A stretch of DNA of 12,053 nt from Patescibacteria group bacterium (GCA_018895125.1 JAHIOR010000022.1:1-12053), one strand, 5' to 3'. Counted from the first letter of the stretch, positions 1 through 6,026 are shown. The notes: generated by a model not told the origin, from the letters alone. Translations and numbers: made by a program.

Positions 1-719
1 AAACATTCTCCGAATTTGCTGTATTCTTTTTTGTTTTTCTGGATAACGCTTATTTCAACATTTTTCAAACTCAATCCCTGAAGTTTTCTGACCCAGCCTT
101 CTTTTATAACAATCGGCACCAAGGCTGGAGAAAGCTCTTTGATCTGATGACCTAGTTTTTTGGCCCATTCAAAACCGTCTCCAGTAGAACCGGTAGAGGC
201 ATAGGACTTGCCGCCGGTGCAGATAATATAGTTTTTAGAGATAATTTCTTTATTTTTCAAGACCAGCTTTTCAATCTTGTTTTTTTGGCATTTAATTTCA
301 AGAATCTTGGAGTCATAAACAATATTAGCCTTATTTTTGTCCAAGTACTTAACAAGGGCTTTTAAAACATCAATTGAGCCGTCGCTGATTGGAAAAACTC
401 TCTGTCCCCTCTCAATTTTGGTTTCCAATCCTAACTGATTAAAGAAATCAATTACTTGCCTTGGTCCGAACATGGAAAAAGCATGAAAGAGAAACTTGCC
501 TTCAAGGCCATAGTTTTCTACCAATTTTTTTAAATTAAACTCAGCATTGGTGATATTACACCTGCCCTTGCCAGTCAACAGCAGTTTTTTGCCCAAAGTA
601 TCGTTCTTTTCCAAAAGAATTACTCTAGCGCCAAGTTCAGCAGCTCGGCCCGCGGCCATCATTCCTGCTGGTCCGCCGCCAATTACAGCCACATCAAAAA
701 TATCTTCGGGTCTTATCAT
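1..719 (-). CDS. HI0933-family FAD-dependent oxidoreductase (partial, C-terminus outside window)
   Basis: Flavoprotein of the HI0933/TIGR00275 type, often annotated as an NAD(P)/FAD-dependent or aminoacetone-oxidase-like enzyme; the physiological substrate is not established. The ATG at 719 opens 239 in-frame codons to the window edge without a stop. Residues 12-19 carry the Rossmann dinucleotide-binding motif VIGGGPAG, followed by an acidic E37 at the end of beta-2. Residues 43-58 give the family signature GKKLLLTGKGRCNITN, and a later CTGGKSYASTGSTGDG segment matches the second conserved glycine-rich block. The ATG overlaps the stop of the upstream ORF (ATGA), so translation is probably coupled to the ATPase stub. 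No signal peptide or membrane segment is seen, so the protein is presumably cytosolic. Family assignment is firm; function beyond FAD-linked redox chemistry is unknown. Confidence 0.93.
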   Translation of the reverse strand, partial: MIRPEDIFDVAVIGGGPAGMMAAGRAAELGARVILLEKNDTLGKKLLLTGKGRCNITNAEFNLKKLVENYGLEGKFLFHAFSMFGPRQVIDFFNQLGLETKIERGQRVFPISDGSIDVLKALVKYLDKNKANIVYDSKILEIKCQKNKIEKLVLKNKEIISKNYIICTGGKSYASTGSTGDGFEWAKKLGHQIKELSPALVPIVIKEGWVRKLQGLSLKNVEISVIQKNKKEYSKFGEC

Positions 720-1000
720 GATCTTTTTCTGCTTAATTTTGTCTTAGTCAGCTCAATTATTATTATAATAATAGCGCCCACACTTAAAAGTAAAACCGAG
801 AAAATGAAAACTATCTCAAAATATTTTTTAGAGAAAATGGAGATTAATCCGGCAAATAAAAGCAGAAAGATCAATGGATTTGAAAACTGCGACAGGAAGA
901 TTTTTATTGCCGTAATTTCTTTTTCCTCAGGCAAAGCGTTTTTGCCGTATTGGATCTGAAGTTCTTTGACTTTTTCTAAACTAAGGCCAGTGTATTTCAT
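716..1000 (-). CDS. Truncated P-type cation-transport ATPase: N-terminal domain plus two membrane segments
   Basis: A 94-residue protein. Residues 1-30 match the cation-transporter N-terminal domain of P-type ATPases (GLS...VKELQIQYGKNALPEE), then a QFSNPLIFLLLFAGLIS-type first membrane helix and a second one (about residues 63-83). Full-length enzymes run to roughly 850-900 residues with an actuator domain and a DKTGT phosphorylation motif; neither is present, so it cannot be a pump. The ORF ends in TGA overlapping the ATG of the flavoprotein gene, so it may survive as a small membrane protein or a coupling leader. A second, frameshifted relic with the same N-terminus lies at 5677-5778. No SD sequence precedes the ATG. 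It is either a degenerate ATPase or a small protein derived from one. Confidence 0.7.
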   Translation of the reverse strand: MKYTGLSLEKVKELQIQYGKNALPEEKEITAIKIFLSQFSNPLIFLLLFAGLISIFSKKYFEIVFIFSVLLLSVGAIIIIIIELTKTKLSRKRS

Positions 1001-1042
1001 GGATCTATAGATATATTACCTTATTTCATCTTTTTTTGAAAC

Positions 1043-1069
1043 AAAAAACCCGGCCGAAACCGAGTTTTT
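1043..1069 (-). terminator. Intrinsic terminator after the Mth938-domain gene
   Basis: On the minus strand ACTCGG (1065-1060) pairs with CCGGGT (1053-1048) with one G-T wobble, extended by flanking A/T pairs, around a 6-base loop, and is followed by a T-run. It lies just downstream of the stop at 1118. Confidence 0.75.
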
Positions 1070-1117
1070 AAAAAGATTTTAAAGATTTTTAAATTTTCCC
1101 AAGAGATATTAAACCGA

Positions 1118-1480
1118 TTAACAAGTTAAATGAAATAAACCAATGGTTTTTCTTTGTTTCCCCTCTTCATCTTCAGATTCTTGGCAAAGGATATTGAAAG
1201 TTTTGATTGCTTCTTCGGTTAAATCAATTATTAGTTCAACTCCTTTGGATTTAATTTCGCTTTTAGCCATTTCCGTCACTTCTGCTACGCCAGATTCGCC
1301 AGTTCCCATAATAATCACATCCGGGGCTTGATCAATGACTCTTTTTATATCTTCAACATCAATAAGGTGGCTTTCTTTCCGCCACCACTTTAAAACTTCT
1401 CCGGTCCAACGGACTTCAACATCATGATTATAGGTTTTACCATCAATTTTAATTGAACCAAAACGATATTCTTCAATCAT
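1118..1480 (-). CDS. Mth938-domain (DUF498/NDUFAF3-like) protein
   Basis: A 120-residue protein of the Mth938/DUF498 fold, the family that includes mitochondrial complex I assembly factor NDUFAF3; the bacterial and archaeal role is not established. Seen: the opening EYRFGSIKIDGKTYNHDV, the WWRKESH block at residues 32-38, the glycine-rich VIIMGTGESG at 56-64, a TEEAIKTFN segment at 88-96, and the typical ending FHLTC at 116-120. Length is normal for the family, so it looks intact. No SD sequence precedes the ATG; a TAATAT hexamer at 1542-1537 is a possible -10. Terminator-like hairpins on both sides (1564-1591 upstream, 1043-1069 downstream) suggest a single-gene transcript. Family confidence is high, function unknown. 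Confidence 0.88.
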   Translation of the reverse strand: MIEEYRFGSIKIDGKTYNHDVEVRWTGEVLKWWRKESHLIDVEDIKRVIDQAPDVIIMGTGESGVAEVTEMAKSEIKSKGVELIIDLTEEAIKTFNILCQESEDEEGKQRKTIGLFHLTC

Positions 1481-1518
1481 AGTTCGCAGATATGAAACGG
1501 ATTAAGATTTATGTAAAA

Positions 1519-1529
1519 GTGACTGTCAC
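1519..1529. promoter_or_regulatory. Palindrome upstream of the Mth938 gene
   Basis: GTGACTGTCAC is a perfect 5+1+5 inverted repeat about 39 bases before the ATG at 1480, where a repressor could bind. No regulator gene is nearby, so an operator role is only a guess. Confidence 0.25.
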
Positions 1530-1563
1530 CTATTAAATATTAGTATTTGTCTTGATAAATTGA

Positions 1564-1591
1564 AAGGGGCGGACTTGTCTGTCCGCCCCTT
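1564..1591 (-). terminator. Terminator hairpin after the M32 carboxypeptidase gene
   Basis: A perfect 11-bp stem (1564-1574 with 1581-1591, core GGGGCGGAC/GTCCGCCCC) with a 6-base loop starts 19 bases after the stop of the M32 gene. The tail is only moderately T-rich on the minus strand. Its GC-rich composition matches the M32 gene rather than the surroundings. Confidence 0.7.
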
Positions 1592-1609
1592 AGTCTATTG
1601 ATCTTCTCC

Positions 1610-3103
1610 TTAGAGATCGTAGACCTGAGCGTATTTATTGTTGATGTATGCCAGCCAGATTTCGGGATTCAACGGCTGGCCGGTGACTTGCTGCGTTAGT
1701 TCGGGCAAGGTGTAAACGGGTCCCCATTGGTGGACGTTCTTTCTTAGCCATTCCAGAAGAGAACCCAGGTTTCCTCGGGCGATCTCGTCTGCGAGACCCG
1801 GGATTTCTTGCTCGATGGTTGCCCAGAGCTGGGCAGACAGCAGGTTGCCGAGAGCGTAGGTCGGGAAATACCCGCAGTATCCGTGCGACCAGTGGATGTC
1901 TTGCATGCATCCATTGGCGTCGTTGTCTGGGCGGATGCCGAGGTATTCCTCCATCTTTGCGTTCCAGGCTTCCGGGAGATCGGCTGGATTGAGAGATCTG
2001 TCGAGCATGGCCATCTCCAGCTCCATGCGCAGGAGGATGTGGAGATTGTAGGTTGCCTCGTCCGCCTCGATTCGGATCAGCGATGGCTTGACGACGTTGA
2101 CCGCTTTCCAAAGTTGTTCGGCAGAGACATCGTCGAATGACGGTGCGAACATTGCCTGCAGTGTTGGGAAGAAGAATTTCCAGAATGGCAGGCTTCTGCC
2201 GACAATATTTTCGAACATCCTGGATTGGGATTCGTGGATGGCCATTGAGAGACCGGTGTCGAGGAACACCCAATCGAACAGCGAATCCATTCCCTGACAG
2301 TATAGGGCATGTCCTGTTTCGTGGATGGCGGCAAAGAGGCCAGGGGACATTTCTTGCGGAAAGAGCCTTGTCGTTATGCGGGTATCCTTTGGGCCCGTGG
2401 TTATGGTCATCGGGTGGCCCGGGACCTGATCAAGCCTTCCTTGGTCAAAGTCGAAGCCACATCTCCTGGCCACGATTCCGGCCAACAACAATTGTCGTTC
2501 AGGCGGGAAATATCCTTTGAGGAAGGCGTGTTCCGGGGCTGGCTTGGAGCCGATCAGGCGCACCAGTTCGCTGAGGGGTTGCCGCAAGGGCAGAAGGGTT
2601 TCCTTTGCCATCTTTGCGGTCATGCCTGGCTCAAAGTCCGGAAGGAGCGCGTCGTACGGGTGATCCGAAAAGCCGATGGCGTCGGCTTTGGCCCTGACGA
2701 GACTGAATACCTCGATGAGATGGGGCAAGAACATGGCAAAACTTGATGTCTTTCTTGCTTTTCGCCATTCTCGTTCCGCCCTGGAGGTTGCTTCGGCCAG
2801 TGCCCTTACCAAGCCAAGAGGAACTGCTCTTGTCCGCTGGCAGATATCTGTCATCCGAGCGATGAACCGTCGTTGGTTCTGATCAAGTTCGGCGTCGTCT
2901 GCGAGTTCGGCCAAGATGTCTCCGACTCTTGGATTCTGGAGTTTCTCTGCTGTCTTTGTCGCCATGAAGGCGAATATTCCATCGCGCCCCGGGCCAGCGT
3001 CTTTGGGCATGTATGTCTGGACGTCCCAGGCCAGCAGGCTGCTCGTGTGGCCGTAGATGGCCGCTTGTTTCAGGAGATATAGTAGTTCTTTCCATTTAGT
3101 CAT
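1610..3103 (-). CDS. M32-family metallocarboxypeptidase (carboxypeptidase Taq type)
   Basis: A 497-residue cytosolic zinc carboxypeptidase that removes C-terminal residues from peptides. The M32 motifs occur in order: HPYD at 148-151, DTRIT at 240-244, zinc-binding HETGH at 261-265, HESQSR at 290-295 beside a glutamate in MFEN, ADEATY at 347-352, GCMQDIHW at 398-405 and GYFPTYALGN at 411-420. Length matches the family (about 500) and all catalytic residues are present, so the gene looks functional. The start is set by GGAGG at 3109-3113, five bases from the ATG. The gene is conspicuously GC-rich inside AT-rich DNA, with its own strong SD and GC-rich terminator, which suggests recent acquisition. 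The leader upstream holds a promoter candidate and a terminator-like hairpin. Confidence 0.96.
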   Translation of the reverse strand: MTKWKELLYLLKQAAIYGHTSSLLAWDVQTYMPKDAGPGRDGIFAFMATKTAEKLQNPRVGDILAELADDAELDQNQRRFIARMTDICQRTRAVPLGLVRALAEATSRAEREWRKARKTSSFAMFLPHLIEVFSLVRAKADAIGFSDHPYDALLPDFEPGMTAKMAKETLLPLRQPLSELVRLIGSKPAPEHAFLKGYFPPERQLLLAGIVARRCGFDFDQGRLDQVPGHPMTITTGPKDTRITTRLFPQEMSPGLFAAIHETGHALYCQGMDSLFDWVFLDTGLSMAIHESQSRMFENIVGRSLPFWKFFFPTLQAMFAPSFDDVSAEQLWKAVNVVKPSLIRIEADEATYNLHILLRMELEMAMLDRSLNPADLPEAWNAKMEEYLGIRPDNDANGCMQDIHWSHGYCGYFPTYALGNLLSAQLWATIEQEIPGLADEIARGNLGSLLEWLRKNVHQWGPVYTLPELTQQVTGQPLNPEIWLAYINNKYAQVYDL

Positions 3104-3108
3104 TTCAT

Positions 3109-3113
3109 CCTCC
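3109..3113 (-). promoter_or_regulatory. Strong Shine-Dalgarno of the M32 gene
   Basis: GGAGG on the minus strand, five bases before the ATG at 3103. It stands out because most neighbouring genes have no SD. Confidence 0.8.
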
Positions 3114-3152
3114 GATTTTGTCTAGGTGTTTTTTTGAGACTCTCTATTTTGT

Positions 3153-3177
3153 AAAAAGGGCTGATAAGCCTCCTTTT
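3153..3177 (-). terminator. Terminator-like hairpin inside the M32 leader
   Basis: On the minus strand AAAAGGAGGCT and AGCCCTTTTT form a stem (one bulged A, one G-T wobble) with loop TATC and a following T-run. It lies about 50 bases upstream of the M32 ATG, downstream of the predicted promoter, so it could attenuate transcription or be the end of a transcript from further upstream. Confidence 0.5.
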
Positions 3178-3179
3178 CT

Positions 3180-3199
3180 AGGATCATGAAAGTGATCCT
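3180..3199. repeat. Perfect 7-bp hairpin in the M32 leader
   Basis: AGGATCA (3180-3186) and TGATCCT (3193-3199) form a perfect inverted repeat with a 6-base loop. It would sit at the very 5' end of an RNA starting from the promoter at 3206-3233. A role in mRNA stability or as an operator is possible. Confidence 0.5.
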
Positions 3200-3205
3200 T
3201 ATTAA

Positions 3206-3233
3206 ATATTAAAGAAATTCCTGAAAATGTCAA
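3206..3233 (-). promoter_or_regulatory. Candidate promoter of the M32 carboxypeptidase
   Basis: On the minus strand a consensus -35 TTGACA (3233-3228), a 16-base spacer and a -10-like TAATAT (3211-3206). Transcription would start near 3199, giving a leader of nearly 100 bases that contains two hairpins and the SD. Confidence 0.5.
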
Positions 3234-3244
3234 ATTATCTACCA

Positions 3245-3271
3245 AGACAAAACCCCGTTAAAAAACAGGGT
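3245..3271 (-). terminator. Intrinsic terminator in the 3104-3497 intergenic region
   Basis: Minus strand: ACCCTG (3271-3266) pairs with CGGGGT (3257-3252), including one T-G wobble, around an 8-base loop, followed by TTTTGTC. It could be a second stop for an RNA from the 3472-3501 promoter, or for readthrough from the dikinase gene. Confidence 0.55.
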
Positions 3272-3292
3272 CGTCTATATAAAGTAAATCTA

Positions 3293-3478
3293 AAGAAAAT
3301 AAAAAGAGCCACGAAAAGATGCGGCTCTTCCAATTCTCCTCTTTCCGACCTAGATCGACTAAACAACGCGGAAAGAGGATCTTTCATTGGAAGAGCCACA
3401 AGCCGGCTACCTGTCAAAAGCCAGATAAACGTTTTGCGACTCTCCCAACGATATGTTTAAGGTGCTGATTCCACATAA
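3293..3478 (-). ncRNA. Candidate structured non-coding RNA with terminator or attenuator
   Basis: No credible protein is encoded here. On the minus strand a 12-bp perfect stem (3397-3386 with 3334-3323) encloses a 10-bp perfect stem (3378-3369 with 3347-3338), forming a hairpin of about 75 bases. The 3' arm also contains AAGAGCC (3329-3323), which can instead pair with GGCTCTT (3310-3304) to make a hairpin ending in TTTTTATTTT, a typical intrinsic terminator. A promoter-like pair lies just upstream at 3472-3501, predicting an RNA of about 170 bases. It could be a small RNA, an untranslated leader or attenuator, or the 3' end of the dikinase transcript. It does not resemble tmRNA, RNase P RNA or SRP RNA as I know them. 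Confidence 0.5.
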
Positions 3479-3501
3479 GCAAATCTCGGAAAGTTTGTCA
3501 A
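3472..3501 (-). promoter_or_regulatory. Candidate promoter for the intergenic RNA
   Basis: Consensus TTGACA (3501-3496) overlaps the stop codon of the dikinase-like gene. After 18 bases comes TATGTG (3477-3472), or TTATGT after 17 bases preceded by an extended TGC. The -35 is strong, the -10 weak. Confidence 0.35.
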
Positions 3502-5525
3502 CAGCCCGATGGTCTCGGAATATAGAGATTACGACTTTGCAAAATCCATATTTGGCCTTGCTTATCTATTGCCCATTCAATATCCTGAGGAGTGTCGTTG
3601 AATTCTTGCCTTAATCTTTCTGAAAGCAGAAATAGGGCTGATGCTTGGGAAAAACTCAGGACTTTCGGCCCTTGACGCCAAACCATTATTTTTTCGCTAC
3701 GGCTAAATCTATATTGTTCTATCTTTTTAGCTTTACCAGAAACTATTTTTTCTCCTAATCCCTTAACTGCTTCAATTTCAACAATATCCTCGTTATTGGT
3801 CTGAATACCGGTTCCGAAAATAACTCCAGCACAATTAACTTTAACCATTTCCTGGATCACTATTGCCATCTTAAGACGGTTGACTAAATTTTTATCATTA
3901 TTAAGAAAAGTAACTACATCAGGCTTAAAAGCAGATGAAATTACCTTGATAACGTTTTTTGTTATTTCTTTTGCCGGTACGTTCAGGCAGGTTTCAAAAA
4001 GTCCGGCCAGAGATTCTTTATCTCCGTCTTCTATCGTTGTTGAAGAACGAACGGCAAAGTGTTTTTCAGAACCAGAATAGTTTAATACTAGTTTTTCAAT
4101 CCCATTAATAATATTTTGAGGAGGATTTTTTAAAAGTCTTTGTAGCTTTGGAAAATCTTTTAATTTGACAGGAGTTTTAAATCCCAATTTCTTAATGACT
4201 TTATCAAAAACAATAGTGGTTAGAACTGAGCCATGAGGGATTTGAAAACCAGATATTTTTAGTTTTGAGAGTCGGTAAGCCTTATTGCCGCATAAATCAT
4301 TATTAAACAATGAGACGTCCCATAAGGATAAAGTCTCTCGATTTCCTGACCTAGAAAGATTGATTATTCTAACACCAGCGCTCGAAGCAGTAATTTGAAC
4401 CTCGTTACCTTCTTTGAATTTAGCAGATCCTATTAGAAATGCCTTATGTCCTTTGTCAGTAAGAACGCGCATGGCATGTTGAGTAGCTACTATTCCAGGA
4501 TAGAGTATATAAAGAGGATCTTTCCATGCAGTTAGGGCTCCGAGAATATTGTAATTCCTACTTCTAACTAATTCTTCGCCTACCAAGATAATGATCTCTC
4601 CTTTCTTAAGTTTTTCTTTATTAACTTTCTTAAGCTTTTGTAAGTCAGTAATGTCATTAATAATAGTAACTTTCCCCTTAATCTTATTTAGGTTTGTTTT
4701 TTGTTTTTCTTCTTTCCAATAATTCATCGCTTCGATAAAGATGATTCCCTGTCTGTCGGAAGAAAATTCACCTCGCTGGGGTCCATATTTTTCAGACAAA
4801 TCATTAATTGCTTTGCTTACCTCTAAAATTTCGTTGTCAAAAAGAACCTGATTAAATTGTATTTGTGGAGGGACTGATAGTAGTTCGGCTTGAGAATTTT
4901 CTGTTGGGCAAAGCATTTTGTTCTTCTGGGGTATTTCCTTTTTTACAATAATAGCTCCTTGTCCTTGGGTTTCCACTAGATAGCGATCAGCTACCAGAGA
5001 CTGGACTCCTTCGTTCATGCCAAAGACAGCATAAATTTCTACCTTGCCGTTTTCCTTGATAGCATAGCCACCATAAGGGATATGATCGGGAATTATTTTT
5101 TCCTTATTTAACTTTGGAGTACCAATGGAGGCGTGGAAGAATCCTGTGACTTGGCTATTTTTGTTTTTGTGATAATTCTGGGAGATAGCGAGAGAATATA
5201 TTTCTTTTATGGCTTTAACAACTTCTTTGACTGAAGTTTGGGCGATAAATCTGGGGCCAGGAGGATTTTCCAGGCCAGGAACTACATAAGCTCTTCTGAC
5301 AGCAATAGAGTGGGTAGGAGCGCTCTTAATGATTTTAGGGATCAAGGTTTTCAACTCTTTGATCATCTCAGCAGGAAGGTCTTGGTGTTTTGAAAAATAA
5401 TCAAAGGCTTTTAAAGAGAAAATGAAAATATCAATTGTTCTGGCATTAATTTCTTTAAGTTTCCTAATACCATCGATTCTAGGATTGGGTAATTTGTATT
5501 CCGAAGGCGTTAGTAGATATTTCAT
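3498..5525 (-). CDS. PEP synthase/dikinase-like protein: two ATP-grasp-like regions flanking a phosphohistidine domain
   Basis: A 675-residue protein related to PEP synthase and pyruvate phosphate dikinase. The C-terminal part (about 408-675) is a clear PPDK N-terminal ATP-binding domain: CGNKAYRLSKL at 412-422, FAVRSSTTIED at 490-500, GLFETCLNV at 508-516, a VIQEM...GVIFGTG block near 556-573, GLGEKIVSG at 589-597 and TPQDIEWAIDKQGQIWILQSRN at 645-666. Residues about 300-390 resemble the swivelling phosphohistidine domain, with TQHA (H350) where the catalytic His is expected. Residues about 70-270 look like a degenerate second ATP-grasp copy (AVRRAY, FGMNEGVQSLVADRYLVE, YGPQRGEF). The PEP/pyruvate TIM barrel is absent. 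The His domain preceding the ATP domain resembles glucan water dikinase order. Substrate unknown. No SD precedes the ATG. Confidence 0.82.
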   Translation of the reverse strand: MKYLLTPSEYKLPNPRIDGIRKLKEINARTIDIFIFSLKAFDYFSKHQDLPAEMIKELKTLIPKIIKSAPTHSIAVRRAYVVPGLENPPGPRFIAQTSVKEVVKAIKEIYSLAISQNYHKNKNSQVTGFFHASIGTPKLNKEKIIPDHIPYGGYAIKENGKVEIYAVFGMNEGVQSLVADRYLVETQGQGAIIVKKEIPQKNKMLCPTENSQAELLSVPPQIQFNQVLFDNEILEVSKAINDLSEKYGPQRGEFSSDRQGIIFIEAMNYWKEEKQKTNLNKIKGKVTIINDITDLQKLKKVNKEKLKKGEIIILVGEELVRSRNYNILGALTAWKDPLYILYPGIVATQHAMRVLTDKGHKAFLIGSAKFKEGNEVQITASSAGVRIINLSRSGNRETLSLWDVSLFNNDLCGNKAYRLSKLKISGFQIPHGSVLTTIVFDKVIKKLGFKTPVKLKDFPKLQRLLKNPPQNIINGIEKLVLNYSGSEKHFAVRSSTTIEDGDKESLAGLFETCLNVPAKEITKNVIKVISSAFKPDVVTFLNNDKNLVNRLKMAIVIQEMVKVNCAGVIFGTGIQTNNEDIVEIEAVKGLGEKIVSGKAKKIEQYRFSRSEKIMVWRQGPKVLSFSQASALFLLSERLRQEFNDTPQDIEWAIDKQGQIWILQSRNLYIPRPSGC

Positions 5526-5559
5526 TTATTTTAGTTAATTTTATTATTGGTAAAGCAAA

Positions 5560-5591
5560 AAATAAAAAAAGAGCCCCTTAAAGGCAGGGGC
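5560..5591 (-). terminator. Strong intrinsic terminator closing the NUDIX run
   Basis: Minus strand: GCCCCT (5591-5586) pairs perfectly with AGGGGC (5578-5573) around a 7-base loop, followed by TCTTTTTTTATTTTTT. It separates the 5677-6439 genes from the dikinase-like gene starting at 5525. Confidence 0.85.
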
Positions 5592-5676
5592 CCAATAGAA
5601 GAATAAATATGGCGGTTTATCTCAGTAAGTTATAACTTCATTAATGTGTATTCCTAACATAATCCAAGTAAGAGAT

Positions 5677-5778
5677 TTAGTCAAGGGGTGGTAGCCTCTC
5701 TTTCTTCCGGCAGAACATTTTACCATATTGAGCTTGAAGCTCTTTTGCTCTTTCTGAAGAAAGGCCAGCGTATTTCAT
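5677..5778 (-). pseudogene. Frameshifted relic of a P-type ATPase N-terminus
   Basis: The 33-codon ORF begins MKYAGLSSERAKELQAQYGK, matching the start of the 716-1000 protein in most positions. After residue 20 the match moves to another frame: with one extra A the sequence reads N-VLPEERE, equivalent to NALPEEKE in the other copy, and then soon stops. This is a single-base deletion followed by loss of the rest of the gene. The ATG overlaps the stop of the preceding ORF (ATGA). Upstream bases are also shared: ATAGATC(C/T)ATGAAATAC occurs in both copies. A perfect TATAAT lies six bases before the ATG. Confidence 0.75.
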
Positions 5779-6026
5779 AGATCTATTATAACAAACCAAA
5801 GGTTTGGTATACCAGCAGCTATAACCTTATCCGAAAGCCGCGAAAATACCCCGCAGCTTGCTGCGGGGCCGAATAAGTTAAAAACAAAAACGCCGCTATA
5901 GCCAAATTTCAGAAATGGCTTTGGATCAAGTGAAATAACAAAAGTTAAAACAAAAAATAAAACACCCAATATAATGGTTATTTCTTTAAACTTTCGTGAC
6001 TGGAGAATTTTTGCTAACTTGTTCAT
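5775..6026 (-). CDS. Small membrane protein, apparently truncated at a hairpin repeat
   Basis: An 83-residue ORF. A basic start (residues 1-15) is followed by a hydrophobic helix (about 17-32), then FLKFGYSGVFVFNLFGP. That stretch resembles the beginning of VTT/DedA-type membrane proteins, which is a tentative family call. Immediately after NLFGP the DNA becomes a GC-rich perfect palindrome (5849-5868), and the remaining 30 residues have no membrane-protein character, so the original gene was probably interrupted. The ATG shares its A with the TAA of the NUDIX gene (TAATG) and the stop overlaps the ATPase relic (ATGA), so the run would be translated by coupling. It may be a pseudogene or a small single-span protein. 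Confidence 0.5.
   Translation of the reverse strand: MNKLAKILQSRKFKEITIILGVLFFVLTFVISLDPKPFLKFGYSGVFVFNLFGPAASCGVFSRLSDKVIAAGIPNLWFVIIDL
5785..5790 (-). promoter_or_regulatory. Perfect TATAAT six bases before the ATPase-relic ATG
   Basis: TATAAT, then AGATCT, then ATG, the geometry expected for leaderless transcription. The inverted repeat CAAACC-TTT-GGTTTG lies just upstream and could be an operator. No good -35 is seen. Confidence 0.45.
5849..5868. repeat. GC-rich palindromic hairpin repeat
   Basis: CCCCGCAGC-TT-GCTGCGGGG is a perfect inverted repeat in AT-rich surroundings, inside the truncated membrane-protein ORF. The half-unit AGCTGCGGGG recurs at 7346-7355. It looks like a dispersed REP-like hairpin element. 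Confidence 0.65.

Noticed and set aside
547..747. Plus-strand ORF over the flavoprotein gene
   Set aside because: Antisense shadow of the strongly conserved FAD-binding N-terminus.
1635..3095. Several long ORFs on both strands overlapping the M32 gene
   Set aside because: They are shadow frames of a GC-rich gene, with low-complexity Arg/Pro/Ser composition and no family motifs, while the M32 frame carries every family motif.
3227..3460. 77-codon plus-strand ORF (and a 60-codon minus-strand ORF) in the intergenic region
   Set aside because: They run through two terminator hairpins and a perfect long inverted repeat, have no SD or recognisable domain, and their composition is explained by the RNA structure.
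3293..3478. Identification of the intergenic RNA as tmRNA, RNase P RNA, 6S or SRP RNA
   Set aside because: The conserved landmarks I know for tmRNA, RNase P and SRP RNA are absent; a 6S-like extended duplex is not excluded but lacks a clear central bubble.
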